A stretch of 64,000 bases of DNA from Crocinitomicaceae bacterium (GTDB lineage Bacteria; Bacteroidota; Bacteroidia; Flavobacteriales_D; Crocinitomicaceae): NCBI GenBank assembly GCA_016709005.1, contig JADJEU010000004.1, positions 248,001 to 312,000 on the forward strand, given 5' to 3'. Position 1 is the first letter of the stretch. Each line of letters starts with the position of its first letter. This document shows, piece after piece, positions 25,574 to 34,397 of this stretch. The position numbers were made by a program, and so were the translations under genes. The notes below the pieces were generated by a model. It saw only the letters and a list, made by a program, of their open reading frames with translations, did not search any database and had not been told where the DNA came from.

Positions 25574-27388
25574 TTATCCTTGATTCACGGCATCTGAAAG
25601 ACAGTATTCATTTTTAGCAATTAATTTATTGGCAATTGCCTGACGTGCATCTTTAGTATTATACGGCTCTACTTTTGTGAAGCGTTTTAGGCCCATCATC
25701 ATCATTCGCAATTCATCTTCAGTAACAAAAGCCATCAAAGCATCTTTACCAGATTTATTGATACGATCTGCAGCATCAAAAATGAATGTGCGAACAATTG
25801 CAATGTACTCTTGACAAGCTGCTTCACCTTTTGATTTTACCATTTTTTCAACGCGCAATAAAACTGATTCGGCAACATAGACATCATTCAACATGTCCGC
25901 AACGTTCATCAGAATTTCTTGTTGTTTTGAAAGTTCCATCATCAGTTTTTGCACAGCTGTTCCGGCAACCATCAAAATTGCTTTTTTGAAATTTCTGAGA
26001 TATCCTTTTTCAGCATCAAATAATGCGCCGCTTGCATCTGCAAAATCAGGAATACTCATCAACTCATTGGCAACTGCCATTGCTGGTGTCATCAAATCCA
26101 ATTCGCCTTTCATGGCTTTTTTCAAAACCATATCTACGGTTAAAAGTCGATTGATTTCATTGGTACCTTCAAAAATTCTGTTGATACGTGAATCTCTGTA
26201 AGCGCGCTCTACAGGTGACTCTGCCGAGTACCCCATTCCACCGTAAATCTGAACTGATTCATCTACACAGAAATCTAATACTTCAGATCCAACCACTTTC
26301 AGCATCGCGCATTCTGGAGCAAATTGTTCAATACCTTTCAATGTTGCTTTGTGTTTGTCCATGCCATCTTTCATGAAGCCTTCGATAGCTGCTTCAATGT
26401 CAAATGCAAGTCTGTAACAAGCTGATTCCAACGCAAATGTTCTCACTGCCATCTCTCCAATTTTATGACGAATAGCACCGTATTTAGAAATAGATCTTCC
26501 AAATTGTTCACGCTCGTTTGAATATTTCACGGCATAATTCATCACTGCTTTTGATCCGCCTAAAACACCACCTGCAAGTTTGATGCGGCCAATGTTCAAG
26601 ATGTTTAACGCGATTTTAAATCCTTGATTTCTTTCTCCCAATAAATTCTCAACCGGAACTTTTACGTTATTGAAAAACACCTGACGTGTTGAAGATCCTT
26701 TGATCCCCATTTTCTTTTCTTCAGCATTTAAAGAGATGCCTTCTGAATTTGCTTCAACAATAAACCCAGTCAGATTTTCGTCTCCTTCAATTTTAGCAAA
26801 AACAGTAAACAAGTTTGCAAAACCACCGTTGGTGATCCACATCTTTTGTCCATTCAATGTGTAGTGTTTTCCATCAGCAGAAAGAACTGCTTTTGTTTTT
26901 CCAGAGTTAGCATCAGATCCTGAACTTGGCTCAGTCAAACAATACGCTGCTTTCCATTCTCCGCTTGCTAATTTTGGAATGTATTTTTGTTTTTGTGCTT
27001 CGTTTCCATAATACAAGATCGGCAAAGTTCCGATACCGGTATGTGCACCATAAGCCACCGAAAACGAATGACCTCTTCCTGTATATTCTGTTGCCAAAAG
27101 GGACGTTGGAAAATCAACTCCCATACCACCTAATTCAGACGGAACAGACATTCCCAACATTCCAAGTTCACCTGCCTTATCAAGTAATTTTTGCATCAGA
27201 CCTTCTTCCTGATGATCAATTTTTTCAAGATTAGGTAGTACCTCTGCGCTGATAAAATCAAGACACATTTGAGCAATCATTTTTTGCTCTTCGGTATAAT
27301 CTTCTGGAGTAAATATGTTTTCACACGCAGTTTCACGAATGATGAATTCTCCTCCTTTAATTGGTTTTTTAGATTCCATTGTTTCCAT
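25574..27388 (-). CDS. Acyl-CoA dehydrogenase, long (VLCAD-like) form
   Basis: 604 aa FAD enzyme introducing the first double bond of fatty acyl-CoA in beta-oxidation. Core signatures: YCLTEPSSGSDANSGKTKA, KMWITNGGFANLFTVFAKI, SVQIYGGMGYSAESPVERAY and RINRIFEGTNEINRLL, where the Glu of EGTNE is in the position of the catalytic base. It is longer than the ~380-aa short forms because of a C-terminal ~170-residue helical extension, as in very-long-chain enzymes. It starts 1 nt after the GNAT gene stop and is the last gene of the operon. Confidence 0.95.
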   Translation of the reverse strand: METMESKKPIKGGEFIIRETACENIFTPEDYTEEQKMIAQMCLDFISAEVLPNLEKIDHQEEGLMQKLLDKAGELGMLGMSVPSELGGMGVDFPTSLLATEYTGRGHSFSVAYGAHTGIGTLPILYYGNEAQKQKYIPKLASGEWKAAYCLTEPSSGSDANSGKTKAVLSADGKHYTLNGQKMWITNGGFANLFTVFAKIEGDENLTGFIVEANSEGISLNAEEKKMGIKGSSTRQVFFNNVKVPVENLLGERNQGFKIALNILNIGRIKLAGGVLGGSKAVMNYAVKYSNEREQFGRSISKYGAIRHKIGEMAVRTFALESACYRLAFDIEAAIEGFMKDGMDKHKATLKGIEQFAPECAMLKVVGSEVLDFCVDESVQIYGGMGYSAESPVERAYRDSRINRIFEGTNEINRLLTVDMVLKKAMKGELDLMTPAMAVANELMSIPDFADASGALFDAEKGYLRNFKKAILMVAGTAVQKLMMELSKQQEILMNVADMLNDVYVAESVLLRVEKMVKSKGEAACQEYIAIVRTFIFDAADRINKSGKDALMAFVTEDELRMMMMGLKRFTKVEPYNTKDARQAIANKLIAKNEYCLSDAVNQG

Positions 27389-27389
27389 T

Positions 27390-27848
27390 TTATAATTCTA
27401 TGTACATTAATTTGTGAGGACCAATGACAGGCACGTCATAAATTTCCCCCATTACTTTAAAATTTAATTTCTCATAAAACCCGGTGGCTTTTAATCTGGC
27501 ATCGCACCACAATAATTTTACACCGCGTTCTTTCAATTCTTTTATTCCTCTGGCCAATATTGCCGCTCCGGTTCCTGTCCCTTGTATATCTGGATCTGTT
27601 GCCATGGCACGCAATCTGTATTGATTCTTTTCTTCAAATTTTGGATTTACATCAACCAAAAAAGAAGACGTTCCAACTACTCTTCCATTTTGTACAGCTC
27701 CAACATGAAATGCTCCCGGCTCTGTATCTGAAGGCAAAGAACAATTTTCAACAGTTTCTTTGTGCGGCCACAAAACTTTTAATCTCAATGCGCGAATATC
27801 GCGCGGGTCAATAATTTTAATCTCGATTTTTGTTTCTGTTTGATTCAT
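27390..27848 (-). CDS. GNAT-family N-acetyltransferase
   Basis: 152 aa. Acetyl-CoA-binding motif A is visible as RAMATDPDIQGTGTGAAILA with motif B-like GVKLLWCDARLKATGFYEKL following. These enzymes acetylate amines on small molecules or proteins; the substrate is not indicated. Its place between thiolase (2 nt) and acyl-CoA dehydrogenase (1 nt) means it is co-translated with beta-oxidation enzymes, so a role in responding to acetyl-CoA supply is possible, as inference only. Confidence 0.88.
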   Translation of the reverse strand: MNQTETKIEIKIIDPRDIRALRLKVLWPHKETVENCSLPSDTEPGAFHVGAVQNGRVVGTSSFLVDVNPKFEEKNQYRLRAMATDPDIQGTGTGAAILARGIKELKERGVKLLWCDARLKATGFYEKLNFKVMGEIYDVPVIGPHKLMYIEL

Positions 27849-27850
27849 TT

Positions 27851-29029
27851 TTATAATACCTCAATAACGCCTGCTGCTCCTTGACCTGTACCTACGCACA
27901 TGGTAACAACACCGTATTTTTTATTTCGTTTTTTTAATTCATTGATAATTTGTACAGACAATTTTGCTCCGGTACAACCTAGCGGATGCCCCATTGAAAT
28001 TGCACCACCGTTCACGTTTACAATTTCAGGATTGATTCCTGTTTCGCGAATCACGGCTAATGATTGCGATGCAAATGCTTCGTTCAACTCAAACAAATCA
28101 ATGTCGTTTAATTTTAATCCGGCCATTTTTACTGCTCCCGGAATTGCATCAACCGGACCAATTCCCATAATGCGTGGTTCAACTCCAACCACTTTGTATG
28201 AAAGTAATCTTGCAATTGGCTGAACATTTAATTGCTTCACCATTTCTTCAGACATGATCATCAAAAATGCTGCACCGTCTGACATCTGAGATGAGTTACC
28301 TGCAGTTACAGATCCTTTGGCATCGAACACTGGTTTCAGTGATGCAAGCGCTTCATAGGTTGTTTCTTTTCTTGGGCCTTCATCTTGTTTGATGATATTT
28401 ATTCTTTCAGCGCGTTTTCCATTTGCATCTAAATAAACTTCATTCACGTTGATTGGAACAATGTCATCGTTGAAGCGTCCTTCTGCTTGTGCTTTCAAGG
28501 CTTTTAGGTGAGATTGCAAAGCAAATTGATCCTGATCTTCGCGTGAGATTTTATATTGTGTAGCAACTGCTTCTGCAGTGGTTCCCATTCCCCAATACCA
28601 ATCAGGATGTACTTTCGAAACTTTTGGATTTGGAACAACTCTCCATCCTCCCATTTCAATTGCAGACATGGATTCTGCTCCACCTGCAATAATCATATTA
28701 GCCATTCCGGCTTGAATTTTTGCTGTTGCGATTGCCATTGTTTCAAGTCCTGATGAACAATAACGATTCACTGTCATTCCCGGAACTTTATCTGTATCCA
28801 GTCCCATCAATGAAATCAAACGGGCCACGTTTAGCCCTTGCTCTGCTTCTGGCATGGCGTTACCTACCATCACGTCATCAATCAGATTTTTATCCAGATT
28901 TGGAATTTGTGCAACCAAATGTTTAATCACATCCGCAGCCAAATCATCCGGTCTTGAAAAACGGAAACCTCCTTTTTTTGCTTTACCTACCGCTGTGCGA
29001 TATCCTTTTACAATGTATGCTGTTTTCAT
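27851..29029 (-). CDS. fadA: Acetyl-CoA C-acyltransferase (thiolase)
   Basis: 392 aa from the ATG at 29029 (MKTAYIVKGYRTAVGKAKKG). The frame is open 27 codons further upstream, but those overlap the fadJ-like gene. The enzyme cleaves 3-ketoacyl-CoA to acetyl-CoA. Both active-site signatures are present: VNRYCSSGLETMAIA (acyl-accepting Cys), GGAISMGHPLGCTGAK (His) and VTMCVGTGQGAAGV (second Cys). It lies 11 nt after the multifunctional gene and 2 nt before the GNAT gene. Confidence 0.95.
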   Translation of the reverse strand: MKTAYIVKGYRTAVGKAKKGGFRFSRPDDLAADVIKHLVAQIPNLDKNLIDDVMVGNAMPEAEQGLNVARLISLMGLDTDKVPGMTVNRYCSSGLETMAIATAKIQAGMANMIIAGGAESMSAIEMGGWRVVPNPKVSKVHPDWYWGMGTTAEAVATQYKISREDQDQFALQSHLKALKAQAEGRFNDDIVPINVNEVYLDANGKRAERINIIKQDEGPRKETTYEALASLKPVFDAKGSVTAGNSSQMSDGAAFLMIMSEEMVKQLNVQPIARLLSYKVVGVEPRIMGIGPVDAIPGAVKMAGLKLNDIDLFELNEAFASQSLAVIRETGINPEIVNVNGGAISMGHPLGCTGAKLSVQIINELKKRNKKYGVVTMCVGTGQGAAGVIEVL

Positions 29030-29040
29030 ACCTTGTGAAA

Positions 29041-31443
29041 TTAATTTCTCAAAATTTTTCCTTTGGTCACAATTGACTGAATTCGTTCCAACGTTTTTTT
29101 CTTCGTACACAAATCCAAAAATGCTTTGCGCTCCAGGTCTAAAAGATATTGTTCATCTACTTCAGATACTTCAGAAAGATCTCCACCGGACAATACAAAT
29201 CCTAATTTTTCAGAGATGTATGCGTCGTGATCCGAAATGTAATGTCCTTCTTTCATCGTGCCTGCTCCAACGTAGACTATTCCCAATCCTTCTTGTCCAA
29301 GAACGGTAATGTTTTTTGGTTTAGCCGGCTGCGTATAACCTGCATTATAAAGTGCAAGACAAGCTTCTTTAGCACGAGTTAATTGATAATCGCGATCAAT
29401 CACAATCTCATCTACACCTCTTCTCAAATAACCTAAATCGAAAGCTTCTTCAGCAGACATGGAAACTTTTGCCTGACCAATTGTCAAAAATGCATCGCGG
29501 AATCTGTTGATGCGAACATCACCTGAACGCATTGAATCTGAAAGTCGTTTTGCAAATTCTTTTGTTCCGCCACCGCCTGGTATTAATCCTACTCCAAACT
29601 CAACAAGTCCCATGTATAATTCAGCGTGAGCAATTACTTTATCTGCATGCATTGACATTTCACAACCGCCACCCAAGGCCATGTTGTGCGGTGCAACAAT
29701 AACCGGACAAGCCGAATAGCGCACACGCATCATCGTATCCTGGAATTGTTTAATCGCAAAATTTAATTCGTCATATTCCTGATCGGCAGCCATCATAAAA
29801 ATCAAACCAACGTTTGCTCCGGCTGAAAAATTTTGACCTGTATTTGAAATAACAACGCCTTTGTATTCTGTTTCTGCAAGATCAATTGCTTTGTTGATTC
29901 CTTGCAAAACACCGCCACCAATTGTATTCATTTTTGTGTGGAATTCTACGTTCAAAATTCCATCTCCCAAATGCACAATGTGACAATCTGCATTTTTCCA
30001 AACCGTGTTTGTATCTCTGATGTTATCTAAGAATAATAGATCTTCTGTTCCTGGAATTGATTTGTAAGATGAACTGGCGATGTCGTAAAATTTGCGCGTT
30101 CCGTTTTCAATTTTAAAGAAGGATTTATTTCCGGCAGCAACCATTTTCAAAACCCAGTCAGCTGGAGTTTTTCCATGTTCTTTCATCATGGCAATTCCTT
30201 TTTCAAGGCCAATGATATCCCACGTTTCAAATGGTCCAAGTTCCCAACCGAATCCTGCTTTTAGCGCATCGTCAATTTTGAAAATATCATCCGTGATTTC
30301 AGGAATACGATATGAAACATACGAGAATAATCCTGAAAATAATTTGCGATAAAACTGTCCAGCTTTGTCTTGCGCACCAAACAACATTTTGGTTCTTGTG
30401 GCCAGATCATCAACAGATTTCGTTTGTGCAAGAATTGGAAAATCAGATTTTTTCTTTGGTTCGTATTCCAGTGTTTTCAGATTAAGTGAAAGAATTTCAC
30501 TGTCAGATCCTTTGGCAACTTTTTTGTAGAAACCTTGTTTCGTTTTTGATCCGAGCCATTTGTTCTCCACCATTTTACTAACATAACCTGGCAGTTTAAA
30601 TGAATCTTTTTCTTCATCATTCGGACAATTTGCAGCAAGGCCATTTGCAACATGGACAAGCGTATCCAAACCAACTACATCACATGTTCTGAACGTTGCT
30701 GATTTTGGACGACCTAAAACAGGTCCGGTTAATTTATCTACCTCATCAATTGTCAAATCCATTTCTTCCACCACATGGAATAATGACATGATTGAATATA
30801 CACCTACTCTATTAGCAATAAAGGCAGGCGTATCTTTACACAATACCGTTTTCTTGCCTAAGAATCTAGCACCGTAATGCATTAAAAAATCTATAATTGA
30901 CTGATTCGTTTTTGGAGTAGGAATAATTTCCAGCAATCTTAAATATCTTGGTGGATTGAAGAAGTGTGTTTCGCAAAAATGTTTTTGAAAATCTTCACTT
31001 CTGCCTTCCAGCATCATGTGAATTGGAATCCCTGAAGTATTTGATGACACAAGCGTTCCTGGTTTTCTGTATTGATCGACTTTTGCCAGAATAAGATGTT
31101 TGATATCCAATCTTTCTACAACGACTTCAATCACCCAGTCAAAGGCATTGATCTTTTGAAAATCGTCATCAAAATTTCCAGTAGTAATTCTTTTTGCAAA
31201 GACATTGGAATAAAGTGGTGCAGGTTTTGACTTGATACAATTCATCAACGAATCATTGACAATTCTGTTGCGTACATTTTTACTTTCTAATGTTTGTCCT
31301 GTTGCTTTTTCTTTATCATTCAGCTCACGCGGAACCATATCCAACAAAAGAACCTCACACCCAATGTTTGCAAAATGACACGCAATTGCTGATCCCATTA
31401 CACCAGAACCAAGTACTGCTACTTTTTTAATTTTTCTATTCAT
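29041..31443 (-). CDS. 3-hydroxyacyl-CoA dehydrogenase/enoyl-CoA hydratase fusion
   Basis: 800 aa. The N-terminal part has the NAD-binding VAVLGSGVMGSAIACHFAN motif and continues as hydroxyacyl-CoA dehydrogenase (ETHFFNPPRYLRLLEIIP, PAFIANRVGVYSIM) to ~450. The C-terminal part (~480-700) is an enoyl-CoA hydratase/crotonase fold (NTGQNFSAGANVGLIF, ALGGGCEMSMHADKV, IPGGGGTKE). This order is the reverse of E. coli FadB, where the hydratase comes first. It performs beta-oxidation steps 2 and 3. The start overlaps the MarR stop (ATGA). Confidence 0.93.
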   Translation of the reverse strand: MNRKIKKVAVLGSGVMGSAIACHFANIGCEVLLLDMVPRELNDKEKATGQTLESKNVRNRIVNDSLMNCIKSKPAPLYSNVFAKRITTGNFDDDFQKINAFDWVIEVVVERLDIKHLILAKVDQYRKPGTLVSSNTSGIPIHMMLEGRSEDFQKHFCETHFFNPPRYLRLLEIIPTPKTNQSIIDFLMHYGARFLGKKTVLCKDTPAFIANRVGVYSIMSLFHVVEEMDLTIDEVDKLTGPVLGRPKSATFRTCDVVGLDTLVHVANGLAANCPNDEEKDSFKLPGYVSKMVENKWLGSKTKQGFYKKVAKGSDSEILSLNLKTLEYEPKKKSDFPILAQTKSVDDLATRTKMLFGAQDKAGQFYRKLFSGLFSYVSYRIPEITDDIFKIDDALKAGFGWELGPFETWDIIGLEKGIAMMKEHGKTPADWVLKMVAAGNKSFFKIENGTRKFYDIASSSYKSIPGTEDLLFLDNIRDTNTVWKNADCHIVHLGDGILNVEFHTKMNTIGGGVLQGINKAIDLAETEYKGVVISNTGQNFSAGANVGLIFMMAADQEYDELNFAIKQFQDTMMRVRYSACPVIVAPHNMALGGGCEMSMHADKVIAHAELYMGLVEFGVGLIPGGGGTKEFAKRLSDSMRSGDVRINRFRDAFLTIGQAKVSMSAEEAFDLGYLRRGVDEIVIDRDYQLTRAKEACLALYNAGYTQPAKPKNITVLGQEGLGIVYVGAGTMKEGHYISDHDAYISEKLGFVLSGGDLSEVSEVDEQYLLDLERKAFLDLCTKKKTLERIQSIVTKGKILRN

Positions 31444-31898
31444 TTCTGATTATCCTTTTTATCTCCTAATAATTCATTCAATAACTCATCAATTTTATAA
31501 CTTACTTCAAAAAAAGCCGCCACTTTTGCTTTTGGCAGACGCTCGTAGAGTTTTTGGTTAAAATCAAGTACTACCTGCTTTGCGATTTTACGTTTTTCTA
31601 TACCTTCTTCAGTTAGGAACACAAGTGATTTTCGTTTGTCCACTTTATCTGGCTCACGATAAATCAGCCCTTTATCCTCCATGCTTTTCAATGTTCGGGA
31701 CAAGCTTGTAGGCTCCATTCCCATTCTAGGTCCCAGTGAAGTACTAGGTGTACCTCCCTTTTCCACATTCAACAAAATGAAGCCCCATGAAAAGGTCATT
31801 TTATATTTTGAAGCCGCCTGATTATAATAACGGGAAACTTTAAACCAGTTATTTCTCAGGTGAAACTCAAACAATTGTTCCTTATTCATTTTATCCAT
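31440..31898 (-). CDS. MarR-family transcriptional regulator of the beta-oxidation operon
   Basis: 152 aa from the ATG at 31898 (MDKMNKEQLFEFHLRNNW); the frame is open to 32009 but the longer version starts too close to the divergent gene. A winged helix with MarR pattern is seen: TSLSRTLKSMEDKGLIYREP and DKRKSLVFLTEEG. As first gene of the fad operon and directly overlapping the fadJ-like gene by 4 nt, it probably regulates the operon and itself. A perfect palindrome 30 nt upstream is a likely operator. The ligand may be an acyl-CoA, which is inference. Confidence 0.88.
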   Translation of the reverse strand: MDKMNKEQLFEFHLRNNWFKVSRYYNQAASKYKMTFSWGFILLNVEKGGTPSTSLGPRMGMEPTSLSRTLKSMEDKGLIYREPDKVDKRKSLVFLTEEGIEKRKIAKQVVLDFNQKLYERLPKAKVAAFFEVSYKIDELLNELLGDKKDNQK

Positions 31899-31927
31899 GA
31901 TACCAGCTAAGTTAATCATTATTTTTA

Positions 31928-31941
31928 TTATGCGCGCATAA
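31928..31941. promoter_or_regulatory. Candidate MarR operator (14-bp perfect palindrome)
   Basis: TTATGCGCGCATAA is its own reverse complement. It lies 30 nt before the MarR start and 68 nt before the divergent peptidase gene, in a 110-nt intergenic region. MarR dimers usually bind such palindromes. Confidence 0.55.
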
Positions 31942-32008
31942 CTTGGTAAAAACTTTGATTTTTTTTGGCGTTCTTCGCAGATAGCATTTATTCTCAACAA
32001 ATTATTCA

Positions 32009-34353
32009 ATGAAAAAACTTCAATTTATCTGTCTGATCCTTTTGATACTCAGTTCAACTAAGTCGATATCTCAACTTGAATTGGACAAAATCATGTCTGG
32101 AAATGAATTCATTGGTTATCAACCAGAAGATATTGTCTGGTCTCCAAACAGTCAAATTATTTACTTCCGGTGGAAACATGAAAATGAAAGCGTGGCTCCA
32201 TATTATGCCTACTCTGTTGCAGATAAAAAATACAGGAAATTAAGTGCAGAAGAAACCTTGATGCTTCCGGTTGATGGCTTTATCACAGATGACAAAAATT
32301 CAATGAACCTGTTTTCAAAAGGAGATCGTTTATTTGAATGGACTCCAAAAGGAACAAGACTCATCTACTCAAAATATTCACCCTTCTATGTACATGAAAT
32401 TTTGGACGCAAATAGAATACTGCTTCGTGAAGGTGACAATCTTTTCCTTTTTAATAAAGCCGAACTTTCTATCAGACAAATTACTTTTTTTCAAAAAGGA
32501 AATAAATCTGACAACCAATCCGAAACAAGTTTTTTGATCAATCAGCAAGAAGAATTATTTGAGATTGTTCGGACAGATAAAAAACGGAAAGAAGCTAGAA
32601 CCAACTTTTATGAAGCACATTCGTTCAAAGAAATTTCACCCGTTTATTTAGAAGGAAAATACCTCAGCTTTATTTCAGTCAATAAACAGCTTACACAAGT
32701 TGTTTTTGGCTTAGACAAGTATCCTGAAGATGCACCCACACACATTGAAGAATATGTAAATGCGAGTGGGTATTCGAGATCTGTAAATGCCCGCCCTAAA
32801 GTAGGGTCACAAGATCCGCACCACGAAATTTATTGCTGGAATTTAAAAGAAGACACTTGTTTTCAAATTCAGTTTGATCATCTGACTGATGTAAAAAAGC
32901 GACCTGAATTTTTCAAAGAATATGAAAAAGAAAACTTCAAATCGGAAAGTGATAAATCAAAGAAAATGGTTTTTCTGGATCATGGTTTTAATGATTCAGG
33001 TGATAAATATCTACTTGAAATAAAATCATACGACAACAAAGACCGCTGGATTGTTTGCTACGATACCTTAACCAAAAAGAGTGCTGAAGTCGAGCATCAA
33101 CGCGATGAGCAGTGGATTGGTGGCCCGGGAATTTCTGGCTGGAAATTGGAAGCCGGAAATGTTGGCTGGATTAATAATGACAAGGTTTATTTCCAATCTG
33201 AAGAATCTGGTTATTCACATCTCTACACTGCCGATATTTCAGATGAATCAAAAATAAAAAAAGAAAATCTGACCACTGGAAATTTTGAAATTCATCAGGC
33301 AACTCTTTCAAAAGACAAAACAAAATTTTTCATCACCGCCAATAAAAATCATCCCGGAAACAGAGAGTTTTATTCCCTTGATATTGCAACCAAAAAACTT
33401 ACGCCGATTCTTACAACAGATGGAAATCATGAAGTGTATATTTCTCTGATGAAAAATTTTTAGCCGTCAATTATTCCTACAAAAACAAGCCCTGGGAACT
33501 ATATCTGGCTCCAGTAAAAGAAAATAGTTCGCTCACCCAAATCACAAATTCAACGACATCAGAATTTAGCGCCTACAAATGGAGAGCCCCCGAAGTAATT
33601 ACCTTCCAAGCAGAAGATGGAACAACCATTTACGCACGATTGTATGAACCAAAATCAGACGCAAAAAATGGAGCTGGTGTAATTTTTGTCCACGGTGCCG
33701 GCTATCTTCAAAACGCACACAATTGGTGGAGCTCCTATCACCGTGAATTTATGTTTAATAACTTGCTTGCGGATAAAGGTTATACTGTTTTAGATATCGA
33801 TTACCGTGCAAGCGAGGGCTATGGCAAAAATTTCAGAACGGATATTTATCGTCACATGGGGGGAACTGATTTATCTGATCATCTAGACGGACGTGATGTA
33901 CTGATTAAAAAGTATGGTATTGATTCAACTCGAGTTGGTATTTATGGTGGATCTTATGGTGGGTTTATTACACTTATGGCCATGCTGACCGAGCCGGGCA
34001 AATTTAAATGTGGTGCTGCATTAAGATCTGTAACAGATTGGGCGCATTACAATCATGAGTATACATCAAACATTCTTAATACTCCTGAAGAGGATCCGAT
34101 CGCATACAAAAGAAGTTCTCCGATTTATTTTGCAGAAGGCTTGCAAGGAAGGTTACTCATGCTTCACGGAATCGAAGACGACAACGTACAGTATCAAGAT
34201 GTTGTGCGTTTGAGCCAGCGATTCATTGAATTGAAGAAGAAGAATTGGGATTTAATCGGCTATCCAATAGAACCACACGGATTTGTTGAAACAACAAGCT
34301 GGATTGACGAGTATCGCAGAATATTGGAAATGTTTGAAGAAGAATTAAATTAA
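32009..34353 (+). CDS. S9 family peptidase, DPP-IV-like (one-base frameshift)
   Basis: 781 aa after correction. Signal peptide (MKKLQFICLILLILSSTKSI), then a DPP-IV-type beta-propeller (SPNSQIIYFRW, SEESGYSHLYTADIS) and a C-terminal alpha/beta hydrolase. Catalytic residues: Ser in GIYGGSYGGFI (~648), Asp in HGIEDDNVQYQD and His in EPHGF. The raw frame stops at 33463; adding one T near 33441-33447 restores YISSDEKFLAVNYSY and rejoins the frame that begins again at 33640. It cleaves dipeptides from peptides in the periplasm or outside. It diverges from the MarR gene. Confidence 0.9.
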
Positions 34354-34377
34354 AAAAGGAGACCGAAGCCTCCTTTT
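34354..34377. terminator. Bidirectional terminator between convergent genes
   Basis: AAAAGGAG pairs with CTCCTTTT over an 8-nt loop. It has a T run on the plus strand and, because of the A run before it, also on the minus strand, serving both the peptidase and the T9SS protein gene. Confidence 0.75.
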
Positions 34378-34397
34378 CTATAAAGTACTTTTCTCGA

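Noticed and set aside
29030..29110. Longer start for the thiolase
   Set aside because: It overlaps the preceding gene, and family members begin at MKTAYIV.
28854..29309. 151-codon plus-strand open frame
   Set aside because: Antisense across thiolase and fadJ-like genes, both clear; composition is that of a shadow frame.
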